From: Certhia americana
Lineage: Eukaryota > Chordata > Aves > Passeriformes > Certhiidae
Direction of reading: 5' to 3'
DNA length: 64,000 nucleotides
Assembly: GCA_018697195.1 (NCBI GenBank)
Contig: CM031864.1
Span: 16,256,263-16,320,262 of the forward strand
Part shown: one piece after another, positions 38,101-50,300 of the stretch
Layout: every line of letters begins with the position of its first letter
Numbering within the stretch: the first letter of the stretch is position 1
Program-made: the position numbers and the translations under genes
Notes under the pieces: generated by a model
Seen by the model: the letters and a program-made list of their open reading frames with translations, nothing else
Databases searched by the model: none
What the model was told of the DNA's origin: nothing

Positions 38101-41100
38101 CAGCCTTTCTGTTCCCCCAAAGTCAGTATTTTATTGTTTTTAAAGCTTTGCGTTGACACAGTGCCGACCAAAGGCAAACACTACAAAATACAAGCACAGA
38201 CCCAGCATGTCCCTTTGCAAAACAAAAATAGAATGGGGAAGAAGTGCTACAATGTCATGCAAAACATCTCTAGGCCTAATTAAAAAAGAAAAAAGAAGAC
38301 AGTTTTAGATATTGCCCTTAGCCTAGAAAAAGAAACTGGATAAAAACAGTGCCATACGCAATTACATTAAAAAAAAAGCCTTAGCTAAACTGTAGCATTC
38401 TATATATGATTGAATTTAGATTGAACTAAGAATTGCAAACACTTGAACACTGAAAATTACTGTCTTTTGTTACAATCCATAAGAAAATAGACTAAAACTG
38501 GAGGCAGAATTTTTTTGAAACTATGATATTTCAGAACTTTGCTCACAATATTTAGCCACGCACAGAGAACAGGAGTGGTGTACTTGAGATGAAGGAGCTG
38601 TGGGGCACTGGACTACAAAACACACAGGGCCACGAACTGATCTGTGATTAGCACAGGGCAGTGAAATAGCCTTCGATAATCAAGCCTCAGAACAGGATCA
38701 GACTAAGACAAGAGCTTCTCTTGTCAGTAACAACTTTATTAAGCAAACCACTGACATTCACTGACAGAAAAAAAAAAACCAAAAAAAACGAAGAAACAAC
38801 AATAATTTTTATTGATTATGCCTTTCTTTTTGAAGAGTAAATAAACAAAACAAAATAAACAGCATGGAGGAGCCTATTTAGTACCACTGTAAGCCTAGTT
38901 CAGAATCTAGAATTCAAGAGAAGAATTTTGGTCTCACTAGGCTAAGTTTACAGTGAGCACATCCCTATAAATGTAGTCAAGTTGAACACAATGGCCCTGT
39001 TCATACAACTACAATTTTGTACAAGTTAACATCATAGGAAGGAACGTATCACTGTTGATAACTTCTGTGGCACAAAATCACCTCAGCAAAAAAGAATCAG
39101 GCTGCATATGCTAAAGTCTGAAAAAGGAGGAAAATATACTTCACTGTGTAACAGACAAACTATAGAGTGTCTTTGGATATTTCCTCATCACACAACCCCC
39201 AAAATACTGAAAAATTCGTTCAGCAGTTTCAATCATCCATCCAGCATGAAAATAAGTGTTTTATAATAATTTGTGATTATAAATAAATTAAAATAAAGAA
39301 AACATGTAAATTACACCCATACAATAAAGACCTGATTATGCAACTATTTTGCCTCCTTCACTGCAGCAATAAGCAAGCAAATAGAGACTGAACTGAACAC
39401 AATTTATACTGCAAAAGAATATTCACTTGTGTTACTGCTTCAGCTACTTAAAAGAAATAATTTTGGTAAATCATTATCATTGGGGGACTCTATTTAAGGA
39501 CTATATCAAAACGATCCTGAGACTAATTTCATCATGTTTGTGCTCCACTTTCAGATTTTCAAGACAGAATTGCTTTGCTCTCAAAAGACAGCAGAATACC
39601 TTTTACAAGATGTGTTCGATAAATTTTGAAGTATCAACATTTCATTTTTGAGAATTAATATTTTGAAATAATCTTTCCTAAGTATTTCTTTGTGAGGATA
39701 CCTACACATATTAGAATTTACAAATCTTTTTCTAACTTTTCTACAGTCAATAGAAGTTAAGTACAGGCTTAAAGGTGTTCTGCCATTTTCCATCCTGAAC
39801 CAGGATATTCTACGGTATTTTAGACCAAGACAGAACACTGAAAACTATGTATCAGGCAGCATTCAGAGTACACATACAAGATATGCTGTATAAATCATAG
39901 CAATTGCTAATGAAATCAGTTATTTCTTTTCTCATGCTGTTTTAAGAGAAGACACCAACAATGTTGTTTATGAGGGATCAGAAGAAAAAGACACCTTTTA
40001 TCCAGATACACAAAATCTAAATTTAAGAGAATGTTTCTCTTTCCTGGATTGTTCTCAGAGCAATGGACTTTCTCCCACCACTGTTGATGAGAACCTGCAT
40101 TGAAAATTTGATTCAGTCCTGGTGCTAGAAGCAGCACTAACTCATCCTCCAGCCCTTATGAGCTGTGTCAGAAGGGGTCACAGCATACTGGTGCTGGCCA
40201 GCAGCCCGTGACAGCATGGCGAGCAGCCAGCCATTCTGCTAGGAACTGGAGGGGGTTCCTGAGGGAATTTTACGGTTTTTCTGTATTTCCACCTTTATTG
40301 CAGCTCAAGATCTCCTGCAGAGTTTGCATGTACAGCTTATGGATACTAAAGGCAATATTTTTCTTTCACTGAATGCTTTCATAAAGAAACCAAATCAAGA
40401 TTAAGATTTTTTATACAGTTTCAGGTAGCTTACATGCATGAACTACTTTTGGCCACATCACATCCACAGCTAAGACTTTGCTGAATTGATAATTTAAGGT
40501 AACTCATGCTCTCCTTGCAAGCTGAGAAAAACAAATATAGGAATTTGTAATACTATCTTGTCTAAGTTCTTTGTTTAGGAGGAAAATAATCTTCTTTGTT
40601 ACCATTTCCTGTACTTTGACATTCTTACCAATGAATTCCCGGATTTGGTCCTGAAACATTCTGCAGCAATTTGGAAAATTTGTACATACCTTATGAAATG
40701 AAACCAAGTTACACATGGCTTCTGAGAAAATAAAGTAATTAAAACTTGTATACGAGAAAAAGAGGCAGTATGGGTAATGGAGAAAAAAAAAAGCACCTCA
40801 GCATACTACAACAGTAGGCAATATCACTGACACATCATTTCCTCATACATATTTATAACGGCCTATACGGAAAAGCACCTGCCCACAAAAATCCACAGTT
40901 CTTTGGGAAATGGACTTCATATAATCTGATAGAAAAACTTTACTGCAGTATGCTTGAAAATAGATTGAAAATTATTGCCCGACTTTGAACTTTTCCTGAA
41001 ATGCACTGTAATATCAGTACAAAGCTGACTGCATCAATCAGGTATCTTCAGATGCTTCATTTGATTTTTCAGAGAGATGAGAAAGCAACAAAGTGACTAG

Positions 41101-42158
41101 ACCAAGCAATTCCAGGTACTTATAGCACATTAATCAATCTGAAATGAACTCCTTTTGTCTGCTGCTGCAACGGTTTAGAAGATATTTCCTAAACAAATAG
41201 ATAATACTTTCTTTTCTATTACAAGTGATCAAACTCTGAGACTTATATAAGATTTTTTTTAAAACCCACCACACAATACTAGTGATTTTTTTTATTATTA
41301 AAGAGCATGCTTACAATTGTGAAATCATGGCTACAGAAGTTCAAATAAAGCTCATTTTTAAAGTTCTATCTGACCTTGGATTTGACAAAATTGTATATGG
41401 GTCAAGATTATGAAAGGGCTTTCATTACATGAAGTTATCTAAGTATTGTTCAGACTGGTTTTCAGGATGAAATACTAGCTGAAGTTTGTATTTACTTCAT
41501 GTGCAATCACTTTAACCTTGCTATTTGCACAGCAGATGTCTTCTTCACAAGACTACAGAAGCTATTGACTATAAATCTTGATAAGATAAGCTGTTCATTC
41601 CTTCCTTGTCAGAACACTCTAAAAAGTCGCATAAAAGAAAACAATTACTGAACTGAGGCAAATACTAAATGCTGATCCTTGAGTTCTCTGCTGTACAGCA
41701 GCTTCTGACCAAGTCAAACCAGCAGAATTAGAATCCTTGCAGGAAGTCATTATACAGAATTTGATTCACCTGTGACATTTAATTCATATGAACGTCAAGA
41801 CTGCAGTTACAATTTTTCTAATTGGCACTATTCCTGAAATGTCAATAGTTAAAAGAAGATTAAAAGAGCATAGTAATTCAGCTACTCCCTTTATCCTCAC
41901 ATCTTACCCATTCAGTCATCAGTGACACAATGTGTGGCTGTAACAGGAATTGGAAAGCTTGTATTCCCCATCCTAGTAGGGAAGAGAGTGGCCAAGACTG
42001 CCAACTCAACAGTTTAAATTAACAAAAGCCTCCACTGAGTGCTCTCCACTATCTCTGGAAATAGTTTTCGAAAGCAGGTTCCATCCATTTTTCTGCTTTA
42101 CTGATTAAGGAAGTTTATTCCACTTACAAAAACATCAAATCAACACAAGAAAGACTGA
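35121..42158. other. Gene-free interval
   Basis: No exon supported. An A-rich tract lies at 38,767-38,800 (A12, then CC, A8). The patch 40,140-40,260 has higher GC and several CpGs, and could be an unrecognised element. Frames of up to 96 codons occur but resemble chance frames. Confidence 0.5.
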
Positions 42159-42163
42159 GGCCC
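42159..42163. repeat. Target-site duplication, left copy (GGCCC)
   Basis: The five bases GGCCC precede the LTR and recur immediately after it at 42,725-42,729. Five-base duplications are typical of ERVL-type (class III) retroviral integrases. Confidence 0.8.
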
Positions 42164-42724
42164 TGTGGTAGTTTGACTAGCCCTATGGAAGTGAGCTAGC
42201 TGGCTTTGAGACTGACATTTTGTCAAACCAATTAGAAGACATTTTGTCTCTGTGAATATTTCATTTCAAGACAAAACAAACTGGTCGATATGGCCCAGAG
42301 ACACATCTGTAAGGAACTGTACACATGGGAGGAGCTTCACGAGGCAGATCTTCCGGGTGGCTGCTTTGTGAAGAAGGAAACCATGAAAGAACTGTTTCCT
42401 TGTGAAAAAATTTTCCATTGTGAATGAGAGGTGCTTCCCTCCCTAAGTGAACTGCAGAAAGACTATTTTAGAAGTGGAAAATTGATTGAGATTTCTGAGT
42501 GTTGTTTTCTGTACATTGTCAGTGGGAAAGGAAAGAAAACGTGGGGAGGGAGGATGAGTGTTCTGAAAGTTAAATTCTGATTCTTGTTTTTTCTTTCTCA
42601 TTTTAGTGTTAGTTAATAAAGTTTTATTTCTTTTAAGCTTAAGCCTGCTTTGCTCTGATTAAGAAATTTCCAATTGAAACCACAACTTTAATGCGTTAGC
42701 CGAGAAACCAAACAACCCATAACA
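42164..42724 (+). mobile_element. Solo LTR, ERVL type (561 bp)
   Basis: The element begins TGTGGTAGTTTGAC and ends CCCATAACA, giving the canonical TG...CA termini with a weak terminal inverted repeat (TGTGGT against the complement TGTTAT). It is flanked by the exact 5-base duplication GGCCC. A polyadenylation signal AATAAA stands at 42,615-42,620 followed by T-rich text, placing the R/U5 boundary near 42,640 and setting the + orientation. No internal gag/pol region or second LTR is present, so it is a solo LTR left by recombination between the two LTRs of a provirus. The TGTGG start, AATAAA position and 5-base duplication fit avian ERVL LTRs from general knowledge. The exact duplication suggests a fairly young insertion. 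Confidence 0.85.
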
Positions 42725-42729
42725 GGCCC
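42725..42729. repeat. Target-site duplication, right copy (GGCCC)
   Basis: Matches the left copy exactly. A C run follows, so the outer limit could extend by a base. Confidence 0.8.
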
Positions 42730-45100
42730 CCAAGTTCCTGTTAAGAACAGAAATGTATGAAAATACACAGCAGATGATATTTTGGCCATGTGTGTCTTCA
42801 TAATGATGGCTAAAAAAACCAACCTGGATAAGGTGAACTACCCTGTAGAGAAAGGAAGATTGTTCCTTCATTGGAGAGCTATTAACATGCTCTAGGCAAG
42901 GTTTTTAATTAATCCAAAAAAAGTTTAGCATTTTTGAATTTAAATTACTGGCTTTCTGAGGGACTGAGGGAACTCACTATAAGGACAAAAGTATTATCTT
43001 TCTAATCTCTCTCCATAAGGTGAAAAAAAACCCCATCGCTCCTGTTATTTCAATTGTCTTCTAAAAAGGAACATTTTTGAAATACAAACCTGATTCTGCT
43101 TTTACATACACGATGCTAATGAGCTAATCCTGAACTTTCTCAAGTAGATAAACAATCAGGTTATTTCCTATTGAGTTTCTGTGGGATAACAATTCATTGA
43201 CTCTAAGCAGCAAAAGATGCATTATGACTGAAGTCCTTTTTTTTATATAAGATTCCATGCTTTGGCTTACAATATTTACAGCCTTTAGGCATCTGGGAAT
43301 CTCAGAACAAACAGAAAATTTATCTTCAACCCTACCTTCAAAGATGACTTATTGGATAAAATAAATAATTGGCAGACCACAAAAGAATGCCATAAGATAG
43401 TCCCATCTTGAAAGCATGTGCATATAGAGACAGGCCTCAAAAAAACAACTAGCATTACTATACATAAATTAGTCAGAAAATCTGTGTATACTCAGACCAA
43501 TAAACTGGCTTTACTCAATTCAAACAGGATTCTGCAGTGGTAAGACCACAGTCACTATTTGCATGCTGCAGTGCAGTCTCCTTGGCCTGTATACTGTTGT
43601 TAAATCATTCTGAAAAGCAGAGATTCCTTATTGCACTTTCTGAATTAAATGAAACAGAAATTACAAAGGTATACAACCCCTTAATACTTAATTAGCTATC
43701 CAATCAAAGAGTGAAACCAAGCAAGATGATATGACTGATTATACTGATGATATGACTGATCCATTTGGATTGTTATTTGTCACATTTTTCTTCTCCAAGT
43801 GACCATAGAGACTTAACCCAAGTAATGAGGAGACCTATTCTTTGGTTGGTTAGAATCAAAGTTTAACACAATGGCTGGTGATTTTCCTAGCTTCCCCTCT
43901 CAGTCCTGCCAAATTTCTTTTCAGCAAACTAATAAACAGTTATTTTTGCCAAGTCTTCAAGCTTTTACTAAGTCAGAAAAGCATGATATATCTGTTTACA
44001 GAGGCTGAGAATCCACAATTTTCCATATCCTCACATGAGTGGCAGACCCTGCTATTTGAGCAACACAACCCAAGTGTTCTTTCATAATTGCCACACACAG
44101 TAAAGCAATTGCTTTAGGTCATTTCAAAGTCACCTCTTGTGAGGAAGAAAAAAAATAGTCATAAGATAGATACGCAACCTTGTGAGGATGGCAAGTTACA
44201 AAGTGGGTGAGCTGTAGACTTAGGTCTGTAACTGGAAAGCACTTCTTATAGTCCTAGAAGCAGCAAGCAATAAATGTGATAGTGCACAGAAAATTCTGAT
44301 GCAGACTTATTTGCAGGAGAACATGCAGAGAAGTATGTGATTACTGTCTTACAGCAAACATGACATAACATTATATTTAAAGGAGGCAAATTTCAAACTA
44401 AGTTCAATGCAATCTATCCATCCTTCTTAGCAAAACATCCCATCAGCCTTAGGAAACAGTCACTAGAAAATCACAGATGTTGTTTCTGTTTCTCAGTAAG
44501 TCAGGCACATTTCCTATAGCCTTGTGGGACACTGCATCCTCCTATAGCTTTGTAATGAAACACAGGCCTGTCACCACTTAACAGATACAAAATCCTATGA
44601 TCCAGATGCATCAGCCTTCCAGACTCTTAATTTGCTCAAATACAATAACTAACAACTTTTAACTTTGGTTTGCACAAGACATTCTGTTACATATAGCAGC
44701 TGCATCTGCACATATATCTCAGCTCAATTCCCACAAGAACTTTTTTTGGGCTTTTAATCAGAGGTTGAATTCCTTGTCTTGCTTGTGTGGGCACAATAAA
44801 TAGACTTTTTCCAGAAAAGTGTTATAAAGTAAGACCTATGTGCTTTAGAATGACATCCTATCTTTCTGTTGGAGCTTTCTACAATGTCTAGTTCTACAAT
44901 CCAACACACAAATTTAATGCTAAACCCAGAAAATAGACTGGAAAATAGTACTTCTAGGGAATGTTTGCCTCCATTGCAATCCCTTATTCTTTTCAGTTCC
45001 AAATCATGTTGCATATCGTAATCCACTTCTTACAAGAGAGGAGGGAAAACTTAAACCCCACAATTCTACTCTAGAAGGATAACAGGACAAAATTCAGTTT
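42730..45100. other. Gene-free interval
   Basis: No exon supported. It includes a 21-base-period direct duplication: GATGATATGACTGAT at 43,725-43,739 and again at 43,746-43,760. Confidence 0.5.
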
Positions 45101-45190
45101 AGAAAAACAAAAAAAACTCACAAAACCAAACAAATAAATAAACAAAACAAAGAAAAAATACAAAAACAAAGAAAGGAAAGAAAATAGAAG
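45101..45190. repeat. A-rich low-complexity tract
   Basis: Ninety bases composed almost wholly of A with scattered C and G in AAAC, AAAT and AAAG words. It could be the decayed poly(A) tail region of a retroposed copy, but no element body was recognised upstream. Confidence 0.85.
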
Positions 45191-46024
45191 AGAAGTAATT
45201 GAAAAGACAAGAGAGCTCTAGAAGTCTTTGAACACCTAAATTTTTCCCTGCTATGCCTGGTTCATATCTCTAGCTGCCAGTCTGCCAAGTCTGACAATAA
45301 CTGCTGTGATTGGAATCTGCTAAAGAAAATAGGATGCTAGGAGCAGCCATGTTTAATTAAACAGTAGAAAGTTCACATTAACTATAAACACAGGAAGTGT
45401 CCGAAGTCTTGGCAAAAGCCAAGTACAGTGTCACTTCTCTGCTCTGTACTTAAGTGGTCCTTTTTATTGGTTTGTCTTTACAACAGAGCAGAAACATTCA
45501 GGACTTCTACATAAGGATTCTTTAGGTATGCTAATGAAACACCATGTGATTCCACCTGTCCAGAATAAGAATGCTTAATTCTGCTTCAGATGTTCTGTTT
45601 CTAAAGCTTTGATTCAGAATTTCACAGAAACACGAATGCAGACATGGAAAGCTTGATGGAGTGAAAAAATGCCTCTCAAGTTGGACTTCTGCTTTGGTAG
45701 GAGTAAATCTAGAAAGGAGCACCAAAATACTCCATTACTTGTTCTGCAGTCATGAAAGAGGCATAATTAAAATCAGTTCATATTAGCTACAATATTAGGA
45801 CTGAAATCATTCCTGAAGACCACATGGTATCAGAGGTTAAAAGTCCAAACCAAAACAAACCTGAGTAGAACAACTGAGTAGAATGCTTTTTCATCTGTCA
45901 ACATCGAAATATGTAAAGACAAGAAGTGACACGCTGGTTCTCTTTTTCACAGTACACACCACTAAAGAGTGGAAGGAGTTAAACCTGGCTGAACTAGAAA
46001 ACTCATCTATGGTAAGAATGTACG
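45191..46024. other. Gene-free interval
   Basis: Nothing recognised beyond chance frames of up to 71 codons. Confidence 0.5.
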
Positions 46025-46057
46025 GAAAACAAACAAACAAACAAGCAAAAAAAAAAA
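46025..46057. repeat. (AAAC)n followed by A-run
   Basis: About five AAAC copies followed by CAAGC and 11 As. Confidence 0.85.
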
Positions 46058-49000
46058 GTGTGGCATTTATTTCTTTCAGGGCGATAACATCTATATGATC
46101 AAAAAGGGTTGAATAATCAGTAAGATTAGATTTAATTACAATCCAAAATGAAAGGGGTTAGCCATGCTTGGAGATCTAGAAACACTTTTTGATGAAAGAG
46201 AAAAATAGTTATTTGCCCAATTAAGTCACACAATCTAGCAGCTGTTAAGCTTATGAAATAAGCAACCTGATACAGTAAACAATGTAAAATGCAAAATGCC
46301 ACAGGACAGATTGACAGAATTAAAACTTCATGGCATAGGTCTAATGAAGAAGGTGCACGAGACTGAAATTTTCAGAAATTTGGGAAAAAGCAAGATCTTC
46401 AAGTCCAGGATAATACCAAAAAACCCAACAACTCTGCAGGTCCTGAACTGTCCTATGGAAGTTGCTCAGAGAAAAGGCTCAGATCAGATGGATCAGCATC
46501 AGTACTCTCAGTAACCTGCAAAAAAGATAAACACGCTCAACATTTTTGTATCCACCTATAAAATTTTTTAAAAGACATGCTCTGCTAGAAACCAAGGAAG
46601 TACTACAGAAGCAAAGATGAAGCCTAAAGAAAAAGTGGTCAATGCCAAATATTTATTTATGCTGCACATGGGTAACAGCCAGGTTCTGATGAGCACATCT
46701 TGGAAAAAAATATAGGAGCATACATGAAATACTGTCTCACTCAGTGCACATGCTGATTGTTTCCTGGAACTGCTGCTGTTTGGCTCAAGCTTGAAACAAC
46801 TATGTTTCATTACAAAAATAAGGCACCTTTGATGGGATGAGAAATAAAATGGTAAAGATGTTTTCCAGTATCAAAATCACTACAAAGACACAACAAAGCA
46901 ACCCTGGAGAGAAGCAGAACTGAACCAGTACAAATCATTGTAAGGCATACTCTGACAATATTATCTGACTCAGGAAACAAGAAAGATTTCATACACATAT
47001 TTAATTAATTTTAATTAATTCAAGGGAAATTTCTACTGTTTTAAGATAAAGCACCATTCCATTTCACAGCAATTAATTATTTCTTCATGCACTATTATCA
47101 AGATGTGCTACCTTGTATTTCAAACTTTGCAAGTTAAGCCAAAAGTATAACAGCTGAGGTTAAAATGCATTCTGCAAGGAAACTTTACTTAGCATGTAGG
47201 GAAGTTACACAATTGTGATATTTAGTGGCCTGGGAAAGGAAGATAGGAATAGCAATCTGCAATTTTAAGTGACCAAACTAATTGGGAAGAGGAAGTCTGG
47301 AAAAGTGCACTACAAGGACTATGTTCATTATTCAAGTGAATAATAAAACCAGCAACAGTCTTGGAATACAATGCAACTCTTCTAGTCTTACAGAGAAGTT
47401 TCTTAATATTTAAGGAGTAAATACTCCTAGACATGAAATGAGGAGAGAATTAATCTACCAGGAAATTAAAGGTAGCAGATTAACCAACACTGAAAAATGA
47501 ATGACAACAATAAAGGACAGGGGAGTAACCAAGTCCAATGCACCTGTTACACTTTCAAGAACAGACAACTTTCTTTTTTAAAAATCTAATACTTAAAATT
47601 TGGATTTAGACTATTTCAGTTGTCCTTTTTCTTGCTTTTCATTTTATATGTTTTTTTGTGTTCTGCAGGACTTCAGCTGCTGTTTGCACAGTTTGGGGCT
47701 CTATTCAGAAACTGAAAAACAATACCAAACAATCACCCTGAAAGTGATTCATTGTTCTATGATTTTGAATTCTTAAGCACCTCAGTTCCCTTTAAAGCCA
47801 GCTGCACAAGAGATCACAGCAGTGGGTAGCAAAAAATACACATGCCTCCTCAAGAGCTCCCTCTTTTTAGTTTTTTGGGGGGTTTGTGCCTTTTCAAGGT
47901 ATTCAAAGGAAGAAAGCATCGGAGATATCTGGATTAAATCTCGAATGTTTTTCTTTTGAATTTTCTCCCTATTTTCATACAGCTGGGAAACAGGTGTTTT
48001 CACCTTGACTGGTATAAGAACTCCAACTGCTATATTGACATGAAAAAATCATTCAATTTTTCATTATTATTATTATGAAAAGTACAGCATCAGTGCCAGT
48101 TAAGGCGTTTGGATGAAACAATCTGCAACTGATATCTCTCTCATGTTAGGATGTAAGATTCATCTCACTATGCTGCACACACTACATGATTCACTGTGTA
48201 TTTTAACTCTTTTACAAAGAATCAGACTTCATCCTTATTGCACTATTTATGCAATCCAGCTTCTCTATTTTCCCTCCCAGGCCCAAGAAGAACCTGAATC
48301 AAAACTGTAAGGCAGTAAAACCAAGAGCTCAAAAGCAGTAGAGACACTTGGACACATAAGGCTTGCTTCCACTGAAGTTAACGGTAAAAATCCTCAGAAG
48401 AAACAGAAAAGAAAATCAAGTTTGTACCTTACCACATGTGCAGTTCCCTTGGTAGAGAGCTCCCTACATAAAAGAATTCAATCTTAAATTCTTAAGAGGC
48501 ATAATCATTGCTAAAGGATAAGAATCACTAAAGAAAAATGTCAATTTTAGAAGATAGCCACTAGATGGAGCAATTTAATATTAAGATTCCACTTAAAAAA
48601 ATTCTTTCACCTTTCCCATAACTGATTTATTTTTCCCTTTTTATGCTAAGGATACTTTGAATACTGTTTCCTTGCATATTATGCAAGGAAAACTGTATAT
48701 GAATAAACACTGATGTTTCTATATTTTGCCTGTATTGAAGGAAAGACTGGAAACAGTTTAAGGTAAACTGCAATTCTAAGCCACTTCTGTTAAACTGTTA
48801 ATTTAATTAATCCACCAATTTACACTCCCTAATCTTCAGAAACATTAAGCATTAAGAAATACTAAGCAGTTTATCAGAATACTATGCTCTCTATTCCCCA
48901 GACACCAGAACTTTTTGCCATCAGAGATTATTCTATCCTACCCTGAACCTTAGCCTAACTAGTTTATATTTAAATTTTTTTCTGTATTTTAGTATACCAA

Positions 49001-50079
49001 ACTGAGAATTAAGACTATTTTGTACTGACACAAAAGGAAAAGAGATTTGACCTCATTAGCTTGAGTCCCGATTTACATCAGTTGTAACTAAGATGGCTAT
49101 AGAACTACAGTGCCTTCTTCAATTTAAGACCAAAAGTTGAACCTATGTCAACTTACATTCCCAATGTTAATTTCAAGCAACAACTTACAGTTGTTACTAT
49201 CCAAAATACCGCCTGCTAACATCTATCTGTACCTTATGAAGGTGATATGCATGTTTAAAAACAAAACAATGGTGGTGTTGCTGAATGCAGCTCTGAGACA
49301 CCAAGTAAATCCTCAATGATTACATGGCTCTTACAATCCTTCTTAAATACTGGATTTGCTGGGAAAAGGGGCAGCAATAAACAGTAAAGGACAGCCTGTG
49401 AACAGCAACCCCCAACTGGCCTCTGCTTCATTCACCTTTTTCTTTTAAGAGACTTCTGCTATACCATACTTATGAACTACTCATGTTTCTGATTGATAAG
49501 TATGATAATCTAAGCATAATGAAAACAAATTATACTGTCTGCTGCATCTAAAGTCTGCGAACATTATAATACAGTATACATTGTAATATCCTTCCTATTA
49601 TTGCAGTTTTCTAATGTTAAATCAACCTCTACCTCCATGGCAGGTGCAAACAGCAACTGGATTTACTGTTATGTTTAGGTCCATAGTGAAAATCCATGCT
49701 TTTAATGTCTAGATGTGGTGCTTTCTTCTATAACAACTGTTATTATTATGTGTCATGATTAATAATAAACAAAAATAATAAACATTAGGCTGTTTATACA
49801 ACTATCAAGGTAACTGTGCATTTCACTCTTACAGAATTCAGCCATGGTTCTAAAGATTCTGAATATATCATTGATATATTCCCATCATGTCCATCATTAT
49901 CATGACCACATTTAACACAGGTTTAATTAATCTAATCTCTTATCTCTCTTAGCTCAATCAAATAGTCATTAAGGACATTGCAGTTCAAAGGCTTACTAGA
50001 TGGACCTCAGAATGAAGAGAAAACAAAAAGGACAGGAGGAGGGTAAACTTATTGTTTTGTTTTGAGATTATTATTCATT
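46058..50079. other. Gene-free interval
   Basis: No exon supported. It contains a duplicated TTAATTAATT (47,001-47,020) and a short (ATT)n at 48,063-48,076. T-rich and A-rich tracts are frequent. Confidence 0.5.
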
Positions 50080-50300
50080 TTAATGCATTGCTCCCGGGGG
50101 AAAAGCAGCGTATGCAGGCAAGAGAAGAAAGCAAAGAACAAGCCAAGAATGAGAGCACGCTGCATTAGCTGGAGACATTTCTGGCACTTGTGTAAAAGCT
50201 GCCTTGATTGAAGCTATCGTGTTAACACCGCAGCAAGCAAAGCCATAAATGAACATACAGAACATCCACATTATCACGTTTCAATTATCAAACTTTCACA
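50080..50300. promoter_or_regulatory. Candidate conserved noncoding element
   Basis: This 220-base segment keeps CpG dinucleotides (CCCGGGGG, GCAGCGTATGC, GAGCACGCTG, CTATCGTG, ACACCGCAG, ATCACGTT), although flanking kilobases have almost none. It also has dense homeodomain-like words (CTTGATTGAAG, CCATAAATGA, CAATTATCAAA). Such CpG retention in an AT-rich desert is often seen in long-conserved regulatory elements. A 65-codon minus-strand frame (50,080-50,277) covers it, with hydrophobic stretches, but has no splice or start context that convinces me. Regulatory function is inference only. Confidence 0.3.

Noticed and set aside
38767..38800. A-rich tract considered as the tail of a processed pseudogene
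   Set aside because: No gene-like body or target-site duplication found next to it.
42659..42871. 70-codon frame at the end of the LTR
   Set aside because: Crosses the LTR boundary and target-site duplication into flanking DNA; a chance frame.
50080..50277. 65-codon hydrophobic minus-strand frame
   Set aside because: No splice or start context; CpG retention is better explained by a regulatory element, though codon-pattern conservation would be worth checking.
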